64,000 nt of DNA from Melanocharis versteri (GCA_013397845.1 VZTG01008547.1:1889508-1953507), one strand, 5' to 3'. Positions 32,601 to 45,544 are shown, numbered from the stretch's first letter. Made by a program: numbers and translations. The notes: generated by a model not told the origin, from the letters alone.

Positions 32601-35600
32601 TTAAATATACTAGTCAATGAAATAACTAAACTTACTAGCAAACCTTTAATTTTCTACATGTAAGATATTTCTACATGGTAAGATGAACCAGACTTTTGGT
32701 TCATCTGCTCTGAATCGTTACGGAAGTTCTGGAACAACGAAAAGTCTGTACAGCTCTGCAAAGCAGGCTGCTGTCCTAAAGTGTTCTCATAATTAAAAAG
32801 TGATCTTCAACTCAAAGTGACCAGAGGCAGCTCAATTCACTTTCACTGACATAGGAAGCTGTTTCTGAAAGATCTAAGCACAGGTCTTCAAGATAAAACA
32901 ACTTTGCTGAGCAGTTGAAACCTTCCTAAAGGGGAAAATGTATTAAAGATTTGACAGGCTAAGAATCTGCAGTCTACAGAACAACTGTAACTGTTACAAT
33001 GAAATGCTATACCATGTTTCGTAGTGTAGGAGACGTGTTACAATCACACATTCATTCTTTATACTTACTCTTCCTTTTTTTTATCATCTTTTTTGTCATC
33101 TTTTTTGTCATCTTTCTTTTCCTCTTTCTTTTCCTCTTTCTTTTCCTCTTTCTTTTCCTCTTTAACCTCTTTCTTTTCTTCCTTTTTGCTGTACAACATA
33201 ATGCAAGGCTTAGCAATGTTACCAAGACTGAGCAGTTCAGGGAGAGGATGGAGGTTTGGGAAACTAGACTAGACTCTGGACAGAGTAGGACAGGGATCCA
33301 ACTGGAAAAAAGGGTTTACAGGCTGAGACCTCTCACTCTGACACCACCACACCATCACATCAGGTAACCAGCTGGCTGATTCTCTGCATTAGTCGCCCAC
33401 ACCTTCCTGACCTTTTCAGACATCAGTGTACCAGGCTGGTTTTAAGTAAATGCTTTCAGTTCGATTGACTCTTAAGAAACCAGGCATTTAAAAAGAAACC
33501 TATCAAATGATGACAGAATGTGAAATGGCTTAACAAACTGTCAACATTCTTTGCACAGCCAAAACCTCACCGTGACTGTCTGAAGCCTTCACGGTAATTA
33601 TACAAAATGAAGTTGAATCTCCTCTCATAGTTCTTTAAAACCAGCAAAATTTTATTTAATTAATTGCCTCTGGATCTGACTTGCCCCATTCTTAGGTTTG
33701 TCTGAACAGAAGAGTCTTGTAATATATTAACTTATGCAGACAAGCCCACAAATCCTTTTCAAACCNTCATTTTCCAATCTGCCCCCCAAACCCCTTCCTG
33801 TTTAAAAAACATCAGGACTTCACTGCAGATTATCATGCATGGTGTCTGATCTAAAAGCAAATGCACAATTTCTGTTGTTAGCATTAATGTAGCTCCTCAA
33901 TACTTCAAATACCTGGCATTCTTACCAGAAAGGAAGAGTTATGGGTGAACAGAATTTTCAAAGGGTAGGGCCACTGTACATTTGTAGATCTTGTTATGCA
34001 GGGAAAAGTAGGTTGAGATTGAGAATCAGTCAAAAAGTTTCAGTGGTGGTGAACTTTGGAGGGAATATTTTGACAATTCCAACTCCCTCCTATGTTTACG
34101 TTTTGTTTTTTAAAAAGTGAAAAAACTTTATTTCACACAGCATCTAATGCCGATACTTATTTTTCTTTGGCCTGAGATCTCCTACAAACTCCTCTGTCAA
34201 CTACAGGTATCTTTCACATGTTAGTTTCTTCCATTTATGAGGCCTCTGTTCATCTTTCTATTGTGGTAACTCCCAACTTATCATACTCCCATCTACTTGT
34301 AGTCTGGCAATGGAAGTCACTCAGAGGAAAAGGCTGGCCATAATCAAAGACTTGAAAGCATCATGTAGAGTTCGCAAGACATGGCACACTTAGGTCTTTA
34401 AGATAATGGAAAGTCCACATTTCTTTTTCTTTACCAGTGGCACTGAGTAAACTGGAATCCAGTAACGAATAAAATAGTTTGTGTCTGTCCTCTTTGTTTC
34501 CACACAGCATCCATGATGTGTTTCTAAGCTGTGTGCAGCTTTAGACTTAGAAAACTACTTCATCAGCCCTTATGAAAACACTGTCATAGTCTTTGAATGA
34601 TTCAAATGTTTGCATTTCTCATCTGTCAAGTACTTTGCAAATCAAGGATGTTTCAGACCGCTGGGCAGGTAGACAGACAGGTCTTGTCTTCATTTAAAAA
34701 CAATGAAACATTGAAAGGATGAAAGTTTTGCCCAAGGTACATGACTCATTGTCAGAAACACAGTAAGGCAGAAGTATTCTGTCCTAATCAGTCCTTTGGG
34801 CTCTGTCTAGCAGGCTCGGCAGCATTTTTTTTATACCAGTCTAAATAAAAATCTGCACATTTCTGTCACTGTTCACTGCACACAGATTTTCCTTTTGAGT
34901 AAAAGTTATGCAAACCAAACCAAAAAGTTGCTTCAAGAGCAGGAAGATCTCCTGTTCAGCTACGTGCACAAAGGTTTTGCAGCATCATTTAAAATGTGCA
35001 GTTCGAACTTGTCTATGATAGAATTATTTGGAGAAAGAAAAAAAACCAAGAGTTTTCTAGAAGTATTTCTGACACAATTAGAAGATGTATTGATTACTTT
35101 TAATATTTTTGTTTTCATCTAGAAAGTAATGAAAAAAGATTACTATCATTATGCATGAAAAAAAGGATACTAAAGAGCACATACATCTTCAGATAGCTGT
35201 GGGCTAAGACAAGCAACAAACATTGGTGTTGGGTGATTTTAAATTACAGGAGCTCTTTGCATTGTTCAATAAATTTCTCTTTGGTGTGACACTGTGAAAT
35301 AGCTTGTCAATTATATAAAATAGACTCAAAAGGACAGCTTCTGTCAGAGCTCCTGTGGCAATACCAGCCTTATTATGGTGCCTGCCACCCTCTCTAAAAC
35401 AACAGTACCTGTTTAACTGAAACACACACTTTAAAAAGATGCACATATATGTGGGTTTTAGTGCCCTCATCAGTATCCACTTCTCATTGGACAACCTGAA
35501 ATTTTTGGGACACTTGATTTGCAAAAAGGGACCAGTGTGTTAAAAGAGGAAAACTAGTATTAGAAAATTAATACATGAATCTGATTTAAAAACTGAAAAA

Positions 35601-38600
35601 TTAATGCATCAATTGGTAATGCAGTAGAATCAGCCAGCTGAACTACAGAAGGTAGGGACTAAATGCTTAGTCAAATTCACTCCTTGAGAGAGTAGGGTAA
35701 CTTCAGACAAAAAGAAGTTCACAGGGAGCACAAAGGATGCTCTTCATACTAAGAAAACTAGATCTTTCTCTATAATAAAACTATACTCTTCGGAAAGGCT
35801 TGGGAAGAACTAAGGAGTTTATACTACAAATGTTACTAGGTTGGATAGGGAAAAAAGAGAAGGTGCTGGAAGTGGAAAGGTCTTTGGAAGTTAACAATAC
35901 TTACTCTTCATTGGTGTTGTTGCTAAAGTTGACATTGAACCTGGCCAAGGGCCAGTGACTGCAAGCAAGTTAAAAAACACATTAAAGAGTGTAAAGGCTG
36001 CTGGTATTTCACGCACGTGTTTACCGACACGACAGACTGACTCACGAGCTTCTCACACACGCACTGATAAGATTAGCAAGGTCACTTTTGACTGCTGTGA
36101 TAAGCCCCTTTGCATAATTGCTTCAAGGCACCAGCTCCCTTCTGCCATGTGCCTGGAATACACATTTGTGACCACATCTGATGTCTGAAGCCTGTTCTTA
36201 GGCGTATTAGTGCATGGCAAGATGCACCTCACTATTTTTAGCCCCGTACTCATTGGGCTACTATTTTAAGCTTTCTTCAATCCTTTCAAGTCCTCTTCAC
36301 AGATGCAGTGTCAAGGCTTGTGGATAAGTAACGAGCATACCTACCACTGCTGCAGGATAAAGCCTTCATGATACAACAGCTGGGAGTTACTGGCAACCAG
36401 CAACAGCATAAAACTGAGAAGGCAATGATGGAGGCTCTCAAATTCACTTCAAATAGCCTTATACAGAGGTTTGTTGGCCCAGGATCCACGTTGTCCTCTC
36501 TAATTACTTCCCATCTGCAGTTGCTACTGACCCAGACACCTGAGAAATCAGGCAACAGTCTGGCTAATTCAATAAAATGTGCTCTTGAGATGAATTTCTA
36601 AGGAGTACATCAAGTGAAGATAATAACGCCGTGCTGGACTACAACAAATCAAAGCAACCTGTATAACGTACAGATCTTCAAAGATTTTTGCTTTCATCTG
36701 AATTACTTGCTGAGATTTTTGAAACTAATTACTTGCTTACCTACCAATCTTTAATTATGCAGAAAAATATCAGAGTCTCTGCTTCAAAGCCTAGTGCCAA
36801 ACAGAAAGTCAGCTTTTGTCTTGGGACTTCATTTTCCCATTTTAGCTGGAGTTAAATTTAAAACACCATATCATACATTTATAAAGTAATAATAATTCAT
36901 CAAGTCAAAGAACTGTAAACACGTAAAGGTTTCTCTTTTGTTTCACTGGAAAAAAATTAAGACTGAACCTGCCTTCCATACCAAAGACTCTGTATGTGCT
37001 AGTAAGTGAAGCCAGCATCGAAACGATTTTGTCATTTCTGCATCAGAAACTTTCTGACATGTTATCAGATGGACTTCTGAGTAGATATAACAAAGCAATG
37101 ACACATTTTGCACAACCGGTTCTTTAGAGTTTCCTAACACTTGCAGATAATGCACATTAAGATCTGGAAAAACCAAAAGTAGAAACATCCTAGATTCTTG
37201 AAACAGAAATTGCATTCTCCTCAGTAGAGAGCAGTTTAGCAACATCAAGTTGCATATGATAAAATTCCAGTTCTGAAAACTGATCCTGCCTGAAGCAGCA
37301 TGATCAAAATCCTTTACTTCAAGATCTTGGTCACAGTGTGTTTGAGGGGGAAAGAGAAAGTCTGCTGAAAGTGCAATTCTTTAGTTATATGAAGATTCCT
37401 GGGCAGCATTAGATACTCTGTTCATCTCCCACGCTAAGCTCCTTACCTTCTTCTTAAAATACAACTTACATCCTAATTACCAAGAAAACACTATAGCCTC
37501 AGTCATCTTCACCTGAAGTACCAACACATCTTCTCACCTGTTTGCTCCCCCGGGCCGCTCACGGGCACCCAGAAAGGAGCGGATGTTGCTTTGCCTGGTG
37601 GACACCTCGACCAGCTCCGGCCCTCTGATACGTTCTAGGAAAGAATCAGGCCTTTGGTCTTCGTGGTGCGAGTGTCTTGTGGCCCACGACCTTACAGACA
37701 AGACAAATCGTGACAGCCTGCATGGAACACACACACAAAATCGACTGAACCGGACAGGAACATGAGATGGCTTAAAACATCCCCACAAACACCAGCCCAG
37801 GAGGATTTCTCTCCACATCTCCACCTGTCATGAAATTAAACTTGATGGAGTAACTGTGTGAACCCAGTCACTCGCCACAATTTCTTAGATCACCTTCTGC
37901 AGTGGACCAGGAAAATACCTCACACATCAGTTCCTATTCTATGGTATCACCACTGCAGGAGCAACAGAACATTCTTACTGAGTAGGGGCCTTTACATCTC
38001 AAAGTGAGATACTCAGTGAAGTCCATCAGATGTCGTAGGTCCTTGAGAATTTCCATTCAAGAGTCATGTTATGTTATTGTAATATTTAAATTGCTAGGCA
38101 TTCATGTTTACATCAGAAACTTCCTTTTATACTCAGAGCATACATGACAGTACCTACACACACATGTAATTCAAACTACCCTGAAAAAGGGTAAAGGAAA
38201 CTATAAACGAAGATTTAAAAGGAAGTTCTCAGTATGAATTTATATATTCATGTGTGTTATGTTTACACAAAACACACACGTATGATCTTTTTTCACCTAA
38301 ACTCAACTTCTTGCAGACTGTCATCTACATCTGGTGGTGTCATTATATGAAAACCAAGCAAGGAAATACAAGTTCATTCTCCACTATCCAAAATGCTGAG
38401 ATGCAAACAATACTCTTTAAATTACCCTAGTTTTATAGTAATATTTTTCTTTGCTCTTTGAACTACACTATGCTTAAAGTGACTGTGGTCTGTGTTGTGT
38501 GTAACAATGATATCAGAAGACAGAGCCCTGCAGCCTCAGATGCAAAGCAGACACAACAAAATTTTGAAGCTCCTCTTCATGTTTATATTCAAGTCTCAGC

Positions 38601-41600
38601 AATATAAACAGCTTAAGACAATGGTTGGCTTCAATTTTGGTAAGGCTCCAAATCCATTATAAACATAACTGGATTCTAAAAACTGAGAGAAATTCTTGCA
38701 CTCAAAACACAAAAACCCCCTGTCTCCTCCCTTTCCAGAGCCATCTACCGAAAGGAAACAATCATTATGTTTTATTTGATAGGAAACAAACACTGCATCA
38801 GCTATCAGCCAGAACCAAACACTTATCCATTTATTTTACAGTCTCGCCTCACTTCATGCATTTCCCAAGCATTCAATATATTTTCAGATACGGTTATGTA
38901 AAAATAATCTATTTTTTTTATATTTGACAGATTTGTTTGGACTTATTCAGCCACTCTCAGATTCTAAGACTTTTATTAGCAGTAAGTAAGTAATGAATCA
39001 AGGTCAAATGCAACTTCTGTTACTTCTTACAGACTTTGTTAAGCTGGACTCCTCCCATTTTCTTTGGAAAGCAATGGCTCTTCTATCTTTGCCTCCAAAT
39101 TGTGACCAGTCTCTTTCAGCAAATTGAACTTAATACTGGAAATTGCATTAGTTAGTATTTTACCTTGCCATCGCTCCCCTGCCGGTGAAGGAGCTCGCCT
39201 GGGATTCAGGTACATGTCCTCCCTCCACAGAAATGACTCCCTGCAGTTCTGAAGATGCATCCTCACACAGTGAATGGGTTCTGCAAAAACATTTTTTTTT
39301 TTTTAGGAATTCCATGCAGTCTTCACCAGACTTCCCCTCATCTGGTTCTCTCCACCACCACATCAGGAAACAGTCCAGCAAATTGTCCTCTCCCTAGTAA
39401 TACAGCGTATCTTTGATAACCATATTGCTAAGCCTGTGTTCCTATTCTTCTGGAGCCATCCAATATGAAGTCAGTGGAGGCTCTGCCATACATTCCAGCA
39501 AGCTCAGAAGCTAAAGACTACTTATTAGCACTGAAAAATTAGCATTTGGGAAAAATAAGTGAAATTTTAGCCTCATCTTCCAGTAACAGAGTTTTGAAAT
39601 TGACTTCACTGGAACCTGAACTTTATGAGGGTTCACTCCAGAGTTTTTTTTATAATACTCCCTGGTTTTCTCTGTTTTTCAGTCTTTAGTATTCACTATT
39701 AAAGACTTTGTTATGGCCATTAAGGATCACTTTTTTCCCCCTTTGTAATGCAAACAAGAACTTTCTCATTGGTCTGTTAATCTGCATTGCCAGGAAAACA
39801 CTGACTAAAATGATACCTGCAGTACTTTCATAAGAACTGGCAACAGCATTTTGAATGCCCACTAGAGGATGATTAGCAGCTCAATTTTATGTGCACTCAC
39901 AGCTGAGAAACCAGCAAACAAAAAATTAAAATTTTATTATTTCTACCCAAAGAACAATGCTAAAACAGATCCTGACGGTCCCAGGATTCTCAACTTGTTA
40001 ACCGTTTTCTACTTCTCTTCCAATAACCAAACACCAACAGATACCATTTAGTACTGAAAAACCTTTATTACCTAGTTTATGTTGCCAGTGCTGAGAATAT
40101 TGTGGTTGCCAAAGTTAACATCCTTCTAAGGGACAATGAACAAACTCGTGGAACAGACATTCACCACAGATTACCAGATACACAGAGCCCACATTCAGCC
40201 CAAGAACTCTCTTGAGCTGAATGCTGGCAGAATAGTAGGGTTTGTCCACCTTTTTTAGTATTTCCTAGAGAAACTGCCTACCTGGAGACCTTCTGGAGAA
40301 AGGATACTGGACTAGTTAGTGTTTAAGACTGCACTACCACGGCTGGTTTTAAGTACTTTTATTCTCGTTTACAGAATAATATACATTTTGTGTGTTCTTA
40401 GCAATAAATTCTAATATTGTTAATGGCAGTGCCTAGTAAGTATCAAAGGTCTCATTATAGCCAACTGCCATCTCAGGGCTTGATTCAGCTGCTTCAGAAT
40501 AGGAGTCTGGTACCATTTGGAACACCCCAGAATACTTTATTGGACCTCTGCAGAGCACACAGGTCTCTCCTCTCATCCACTAGCGCCAGCTAAATGCTTC
40601 AAATACTCTGTGGTATCTCAAATAGCATTAGATGCCTATTTTAGGCAACTAAATACCTCTCACAACCAAGAGAGCCAAAGGAGCCTGAAGAATTATTGAA
40701 TTTGATGGTAAGCTGAGCAGTTCCCTGGGTGCTGCTGACCATCAGCACTGACCACATCTCCACTCAGGACAGCAGGAATGTAGGCACCTACTCACATAAA
40801 GACACTGAAATCCAGATGTCTACAGGGAACAGCTGAATCCTACTTCCAACTTTAGATAGCCAGCCTGCGTCTATAAGCTAATGTGCTACCTCTCCTACCT
40901 GAGCTGTTTCTACACAGAGGCTGAGTTTTAAAAAATGGAGATTCATATGTTATTCTTCTGCGGTTTTTAAATTTTTTTTTAACAAAATTAACCAACTTTA
41001 TAACACACTACAGAGTAAGAATATGGGCACATGAATCACTGCAGCATAAATGAGCACAGCATTTTAAAGATCAGTAGCAGCTTTCTCTTAACTGTTGCAG
41101 TGAATGCTTTTTCTTGGTAATACTTCACTTCATAGCAGAAATGTGCTTAAGCACATCCTTAGCATTAAGCATAAATTTAACACCCACTGACTTTAATAAG
41201 AACTAAGTAATGTGTTTAATTGCTTTGTTGAACTATAGCCAGCAGGAGCTGGAAGAAGGTAAAGGCAAAGAAGAATTGCTGTTACGCTAGAAAATGAGGT
41301 GCTTTTTTCCCCAATATCTGTAGTTACATATTTTGATACAAGATAGAGAAGAACTAAAATCCTGGATACTTTCTATCTTTTGTTACAGACATAGTCTAAA
41401 GCAAATCTGAATTTAAAAACAAAAACATATAACAAAATTTTTGAATGGTATTACAAAGATATTGTATATACTTACTAGCAACCATTTCAATAATCCAGAA
41501 ATCTTAGGTATGAGATCTCTTTTACAGAGCAAAACTGTGTCTTTTTACTCATCTATGAAGTCCTGCAATTAATGCTGATAATATCAAACTTTCCTTTAAA

Positions 41601-43037
41601 TTAATGCATCTTCAAGACCATCACCATGATGATAAAATGCAATTCATATTTCTGTCCCTCTATCTGTCAAAGTCATTGCCTCTGAAATTGCAGATGACCG
41701 CAGGGATTTAATTCTACATTTAAACCTTGATAACCCCACTCTCACATCCCTGCCAGTAATTCCATTCAGTGAGCTGCCAATCACTGACATCTGCTACAAA
41801 TAGGACATTAAAAAAAAGGAAAGGAAGAGGCTCATTTCAATCTGTGTTTTCACTTTTTCTAACACATCACTGTTAATGGAGAGAAAGGGACAGGGCTCTT
41901 GTAAATCTCCCCAAGGAGACCATGGGGTAGTGTAACTACAACAAGCAACCCTTATTGTGCAGAACAAATCACCTCCATTTTCACTACTGTAGGTACACCT
42001 GTGCATCAGAAGGTTTTAGGTAAACAAAGCAAGAAGAAAAAAGGACCAATTCAAACAGAGCATTCATAGTAGCTGCTAGGGACATGCAATCCAAAAATCA
42101 CCATGATTCAGGGAGTCCTATCAGCCCATCAGGATTCTGGGTGCTCCAGTCTGGGTATGCATTTGAACAGCAAGAGACAGCCTGACAAGGTCCACATAGA
42201 GGAGGTGCTTGGCCGTAACAAGCCAAAAGCAGAAAACTTTTTCCAGCCTTTACAGATGCTATGGATCATCAGGCACCTTTCTGCAGGCCCAGCAGGCTTT
42301 GCCCAGTCTAGATTAATGACTGGTACTGTGTAAAAGGTAAGTGCAAGCTCACTGGCACATTTCAAACAGCCACTTTAAAACTATCAAAACTAGAGAAAGG
42401 TGAATGTAAAGAAACTATTACATTTCCACTGCACAGTGAGGGACTCTGAAAATCCAGTACACAAATGCTGATATTCTTTATACACTACAAATTTTCCCTA
42501 TCACAGGAACTAGGCAATTTGCAGAGGCTACTTTTTTAAAAAACTTCCCAAGGCTTTCCACTGCATGGTGCTAGAAGGATCTTTTTTTTCACCAAATCCT
42601 ACATACTCTGTTGGAAGCACAGACCCTGCTATCTGTGTGGTGACTTGAGAAAGAGGTTTCTCTTCAATGAGTTAGTGTAATTCCCACTGATGTGAAAATG
42701 GGCTTTATTCCTGAGGAAACACAGCTCCTGGTTTCAAAACTGCAAGCCATGACAACCTCCCTGTGCCTGTCTCTTCTGTACTTCGGATAGATGTTTTTAA
42801 GTTAGTTGAGTGCACTGGGTCAACAATATCATGACACAATATTCCCATAATTCTAGCTCCCATTCCCAGAGCTACAGGAGTTCCACAAATTATGCAGCAA
42901 TCTGTCCTCCTGACTGTGATGAAAGGAAAATATTACCTGATATAGCCATTTTCAATCCTTTCAATATCTTCATCAGTAGTTCTGACAGACAGGCTGTGCA
43001 TACCAGGGTAGGAGTGCTGGGTGTTGATTTTTGCCAT
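25216..43037 (-). CDS. CNGA3: CNGA3, cone photoreceptor cyclic nucleotide-gated channel alpha subunit (complete coding sequence)
   Basis: CNGA3 forms the cGMP-gated cation channel of the cone outer-segment membrane; it closes when light lowers cGMP. Coding join on the minus strand, 5' to 3': 43037-42937, 39280-39164, 37717-37538, 35958-35905, 33188-33069, 30960-30853, 29973-29867, 26624-25216. All junctions are GT-AG and phases agree, giving 731 residues and TAA. The start M-A-K-I-N-T-Q matches mammalian CNGA3 as I recall it. Visible parts: a Lys/Glu/Asp linker (about 151-191), S1 onward, Arg-bearing S4 (312-340), S5 (341-362), N-glycosylation sequon N377-V-S, pore T-I-G-E with Glu406, S6 (416-441), cyclic-nucleotide-binding domain (about 520-640, with F-G-E-I-S-I-L at 585-591 and R602-T603), C-helix Asp647 and a C-terminal coiled coil (about 660-708). 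Without the second exon it would be 692 residues, close to human (694). The 3' end faces UBE3A. Confidence 0.96.
26625..29866 (-). other. CNGA3 intron
   Basis: This 3.2-kb intron has no recognised repeat or exon. The 158-codon minus ORF at 28110-28586 has no domain I know and lacks consistent splice flanks. Confidence 0.85.
29867..29973 (-). CDS. CNGA3: CNGA3 coding exon (S2-S3)
   Basis: A 107-bp exon; the acceptor is TTTCTTTAG|GG and the donor is ACAG|GTGAGT. It reads A-C-F-D-E-L-Q through F-L-D-Y-L-S-D-I-I-Y-V-I-D to R-F-R-T-G, matching S2-S3 of CNG channels. Both edge codons are split (Arg and Gly). Confidence 0.97.
29974..30852 (-). other. CNGA3 intron
   Basis: An 879-bp intron; no recognised element. 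Confidence 0.9.
30853..30960 (-). CDS. CNGA3: CNGA3 coding exon (S1)
   Basis: A 108-bp exon; the acceptor is TACTTTCCAG|GC and the donor is TGCAG|GTATGG. It reads P-K-K-E-V-F-V-I-D-P-S-S-N-L-Y-Y-N-W, then the first membrane segment (V-I-A-A-P-V-F-Y-N-W-C-M-L-V-C). Confidence 0.97.
30961..33068 (-). other. CNGA3 intron
   Basis: A 2.1-kb AT-rich intron; no recognised element. Confidence 0.85.
33069..33188 (-). CDS. CNGA3: CNGA3 coding exon, Lys/Glu/Asp repeat linker
   Basis: A 120-bp exon; the acceptor is GTTGTACAG|CA and the donor is GAAGA|GTAAGT. Both edges are in phase with the neighbouring exons (GA|C and GA|G). It is built of 12-bp units: four copies of Glu-Glu-Lys-Lys (gaggaaaagaaa), then about three copies of Asp-Asp-Lys-Lys (gatgacaaaaaa). 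The coding strand is almost all purine. The linker lies in the cytoplasmic N-terminus just before S1. The 122-codon plus-strand ORF here is its antisense shadow. Confidence 0.93.
33189..35904 (-). other. CNGA3 intron
   Basis: A 2.7-kb intron with a single undetermined base at 33766; no recognised repeat. Confidence 0.85.
35905..35958 (-). CDS. CNGA3: CNGA3 small coding exon (54 bp)
   Basis: The acceptor is GCTTGCAG|TC and the donor is GAAGA|GTAAGT. It reads (S)-H-W-P-L-A-R-F-N-V-N-F-S-N-N-T-N-E, matching the W-P-L-A-K...S-N-N-T-E stretch I recall from mammalian CNGA3. Phase 2 on both sides joins it perfectly to its neighbours. It is too short to stand out as an ORF. Confidence 0.9.
35959..37537 (-). 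other. CNGA3 intron
   Basis: A 1.6-kb intron; no recognised element. Confidence 0.85.
37538..37717 (-). CDS. CNGA3: CNGA3 N-terminal coding exon
   Basis: A 180-bp exon; the acceptor is TTCCATGCAG|GC and the donor is AACAG|GTGAGA. It reads L-S-R-F-V-L-S-V-R-S-W-A-T-R-H-S-H-H-E-D-Q and on to the G-P-E-L-V-E-V-S segment, similar to the L-S-R-L-I...R-H-V-H-H-Q-D-Q part of mammalian CNGA3. This is the cytoplasmic N-terminus. Confidence 0.94.
37718..39163 (-). other. CNGA3 intron
   Basis: A 1.4-kb intron; no recognised element. Confidence 0.85.
39164..39280 (-). CDS. CNGA3: CNGA3 N-terminal coding exon, probably alternatively spliced
   Basis: A 117-bp exon, a multiple of three with phase 2 at both edges, so it can be skipped without changing frame. 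The acceptor is TTTTTGCAG|AA, with an A-run where a longer pyrimidine tract would normally be; the donor is GCAAG|GTAAAA. It ends S-S-F-T-G-R-G-A-M-A-R, alignable with the G-S-F-T-G-Q-G-I-A-R I recall at the same place in human CNGA3. Confidence 0.85.
39281..42936 (-). other. CNGA3 intron
   Basis: A 3.7-kb intron, the largest in the coding part; a 13-T run (plus strand) at 39292-39304 abuts the exon. No repeat recognised. Confidence 0.85.
42937..43037 (-). CDS. CNGA3: CNGA3 first coding exon with start codon
   Basis: The ATG is at 43037-43035 in context AAAATGG. The exon reads M-A-K-I-N-T-Q-H-S-Y-P-G-M-H-S and ends ATATCAG|GTAATA. It matches the mammalian start M-A-K-I-N-T-Q-Y-S-H-P. The split Arg codon (AG|A or AG|G) joins either the second exon or, if that is skipped, the third. 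Confidence 0.93.
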
Positions 43038-43068
43038 TTTGCTTTACATATCAACATCTAAATGACAG
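43038..43068 (-). other. CNGA3 5' untranslated part of the start exon (inferred)
   Basis: On the minus strand a good acceptor (tttttttcccatttcag) ends just before 43068, leaving 31 untranslated bases before the ATG. This implies at least one non-coding upstream exon, as in human CNGA3. A weaker AG at 43058-43059 is an alternative. Confidence 0.55.
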
Positions 43069-45544
43069 CTGAAATGGGAAAAAAATTATGAAGGCTGCAA
43101 AAGGAATGTGCTCAGTATTTAAGAAGAGTTCTTTATTAAAATAGTGGAACGGCAAAAAGGAATTTCAACCATTTGAAGAACAGTCAGTGATATTTACACA
43201 CACATGACACGTGTTTCTTGATTTATTTGCAGTAGACAGAAAAAAAGTGTTAGTAAAGATTCATCATGACCAAAGAAAAAGGGTTACATGAGACCATATT
43301 CTTTCAGTCTCTGGGCTTTATGGACTACCTACATTGTCATACCTATTATCCATAGTGAAATTGCACTTAAAAATCTCATTAAAAGAAGGTTAGTTAGAAA
43401 GTTCACCAAAAAAAAGCCACGTAATACACTTTACATTGATTCCCCTGTGCTAATTTTATCTATTTTATGATTAAGCTTTTTATTCCAAAAATCCATACTA
43501 ACCGAGCAGATAATTAATGACATTTATCCCTGAGCTTAACATAGGCCATGCTATAATTCTATATTATTAAAACTCTCCACTAAACACACACTAGGGGTTT
43601 CATTATACTGCTTCAAAACAGTCTCTGTTAAGATATTTAGCAGCTCATCTCCTACAAGTTTTAAAAAATGTATCTGAATTCCTTTCCAGATTTGACCTTC
43701 AATGTCTTTCCAAATTCATATCACATCTATCACTTGCAAAACTAGTTTTAAGACTCAAGACAAGTGTCTTAAACATGAGGGACTGAGAGACTTTCAGTGA
43801 AAACTTTGAATTTTTAAAAAAGGAACAAGAAGTTTTGAAACTCCATTCAGGAACATTTTTTGTTTGAAATATGACTAGAATGAAATTCCCTCAGGATCAA
43901 TCAACTCCCTCAGACTAGGTAGCGCCCATTTTTCACCTGTAATCCTCTGTCTCACAGACCACACAAGATCCACCTTCAACAGCAAATGAAATACAGATCT
44001 TCCAGAAACTAACTTTGTGACCTGAATTATTCCCAAAGCAAAGCTCACTATCCATGATCAGAATGTTATGCACTGACTTTCTCAAAAACCAGATACTTGA
44101 CTTACCCCTCACCTCAATTCCCAGACCATGAAAGAAAATAATGTACAACTTTAAAAATTATTTAATATATTTTAAAGGGGTTTTTTTTTCATCCAGAAAT
44201 AATGAAATTACTCTAGAAACAGTCTTGGACATCACTTAATATTCAAAATTTTTATTAGTATTCCCCATTACTAATTTTGCCTCAGTGTAAATCAGTTAAT
44301 GTCTAACTGTGTCTCTCCTTATAGTGAGCCTTGTCCATGCTGATTTAGTGGGGGGAAAATGAGCATTTTTATTACATATTGATATAAAAAAATGAATTCT
44401 TTCAACCCACTTTCAGATTGGAATGTTCACTCAGAAGAATTAACTTCTAAAGTGCAGATAATTTTCGCTAAAAACAAAACTCAGAGTTTCAAAAGCTTGA
44501 GGGTGGGAAGAATTATTCATAAGATTAGTAACAAAGCATTAACCTTTTTTCTAAAGATGTAATTTCAGCACAAATTTAGTACTGAGTTAAGTTCTTGACT
44601 AGTTCTGACACTTAACAGTTACACTTATCAGTTCTGGTGATTCACAATCGGATTGATGTCTACCTACAGCAGTTCTTAAAAACAAGGGTCACCTGGTTTA
44701 TAATCTCCAATAAAGTAACTAACTCTGTCAAAACAATAAAACTGTTAAAACAATAAAAGCATGAGCTAATAAAACCCTTCTGAAGCCTTAGGATGATGTA
44801 GATAATTTGCTACCACCACCACGTATTCCCTCACCGAGCAGACACATTGCTTCTGAAATGGGAGATTTGTGAATAGTGCCCTTTTATATTTCAAATGCTG
44901 TAGGTGTGGCACATGGATTTCCAGATGCATTGGTGCATCAGTTCCCAAAAGTTTGGTTAAAAAACATTAAGTACAGTATTTCTTTAAACTTAAAACTGAA
45001 ATGGCTGAAATTGGATATTACTAGTCTGGAATTAAACACTTTTAATAGATACTGGAATTAGATATTCCAAATCTCCTGAAAGGCTTGAGTGTGCCAGTGG
45101 AGCACTGAATACAGGAAACCTTATTTAAACTTCCAAAAGCTATGCCACTAAAGAACAAAAAACAAGTAATAGGATATGAAGCCAAACGCTATTTTGGATT
45201 AAAAATACGAGAAGACAGAAAGCAAGAACAGGATTAAATAGCCTCCTTCACCACTGCAAAAGTTTAATAACAGTATTCCTCAGGGCTCTGTAGGAAAACC
45301 TGTTGTTAATGAGGCTGATAAAAAGAAAGAGTGGTGATACAATAAGATCTCAGGATGGCAAAAATTCTATAAGGAAGAGAAACAAAAGGAGTGCAGGGGA
45401 CCTCAGGCCCACATCAACTACAGCAATTTCTCAATCTGATGACGAGTGATGTGCAACACAGACAAACGGAAATCCACGAATACAGGTGAAAAGCTACTGC
45501 CCTACGTGCTTCCAAATGAACCGTATGCTCTCAGAAAGGGAACC

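Noticed and set aside
32999..33367. Plus-strand ORF rich in Phe and Leu, resembling a membrane segment
   Set aside because: Antisense of the CNGA3 Lys/Glu/Asp repeat exon; the hydrophobic run is the complement of the purine repeat.
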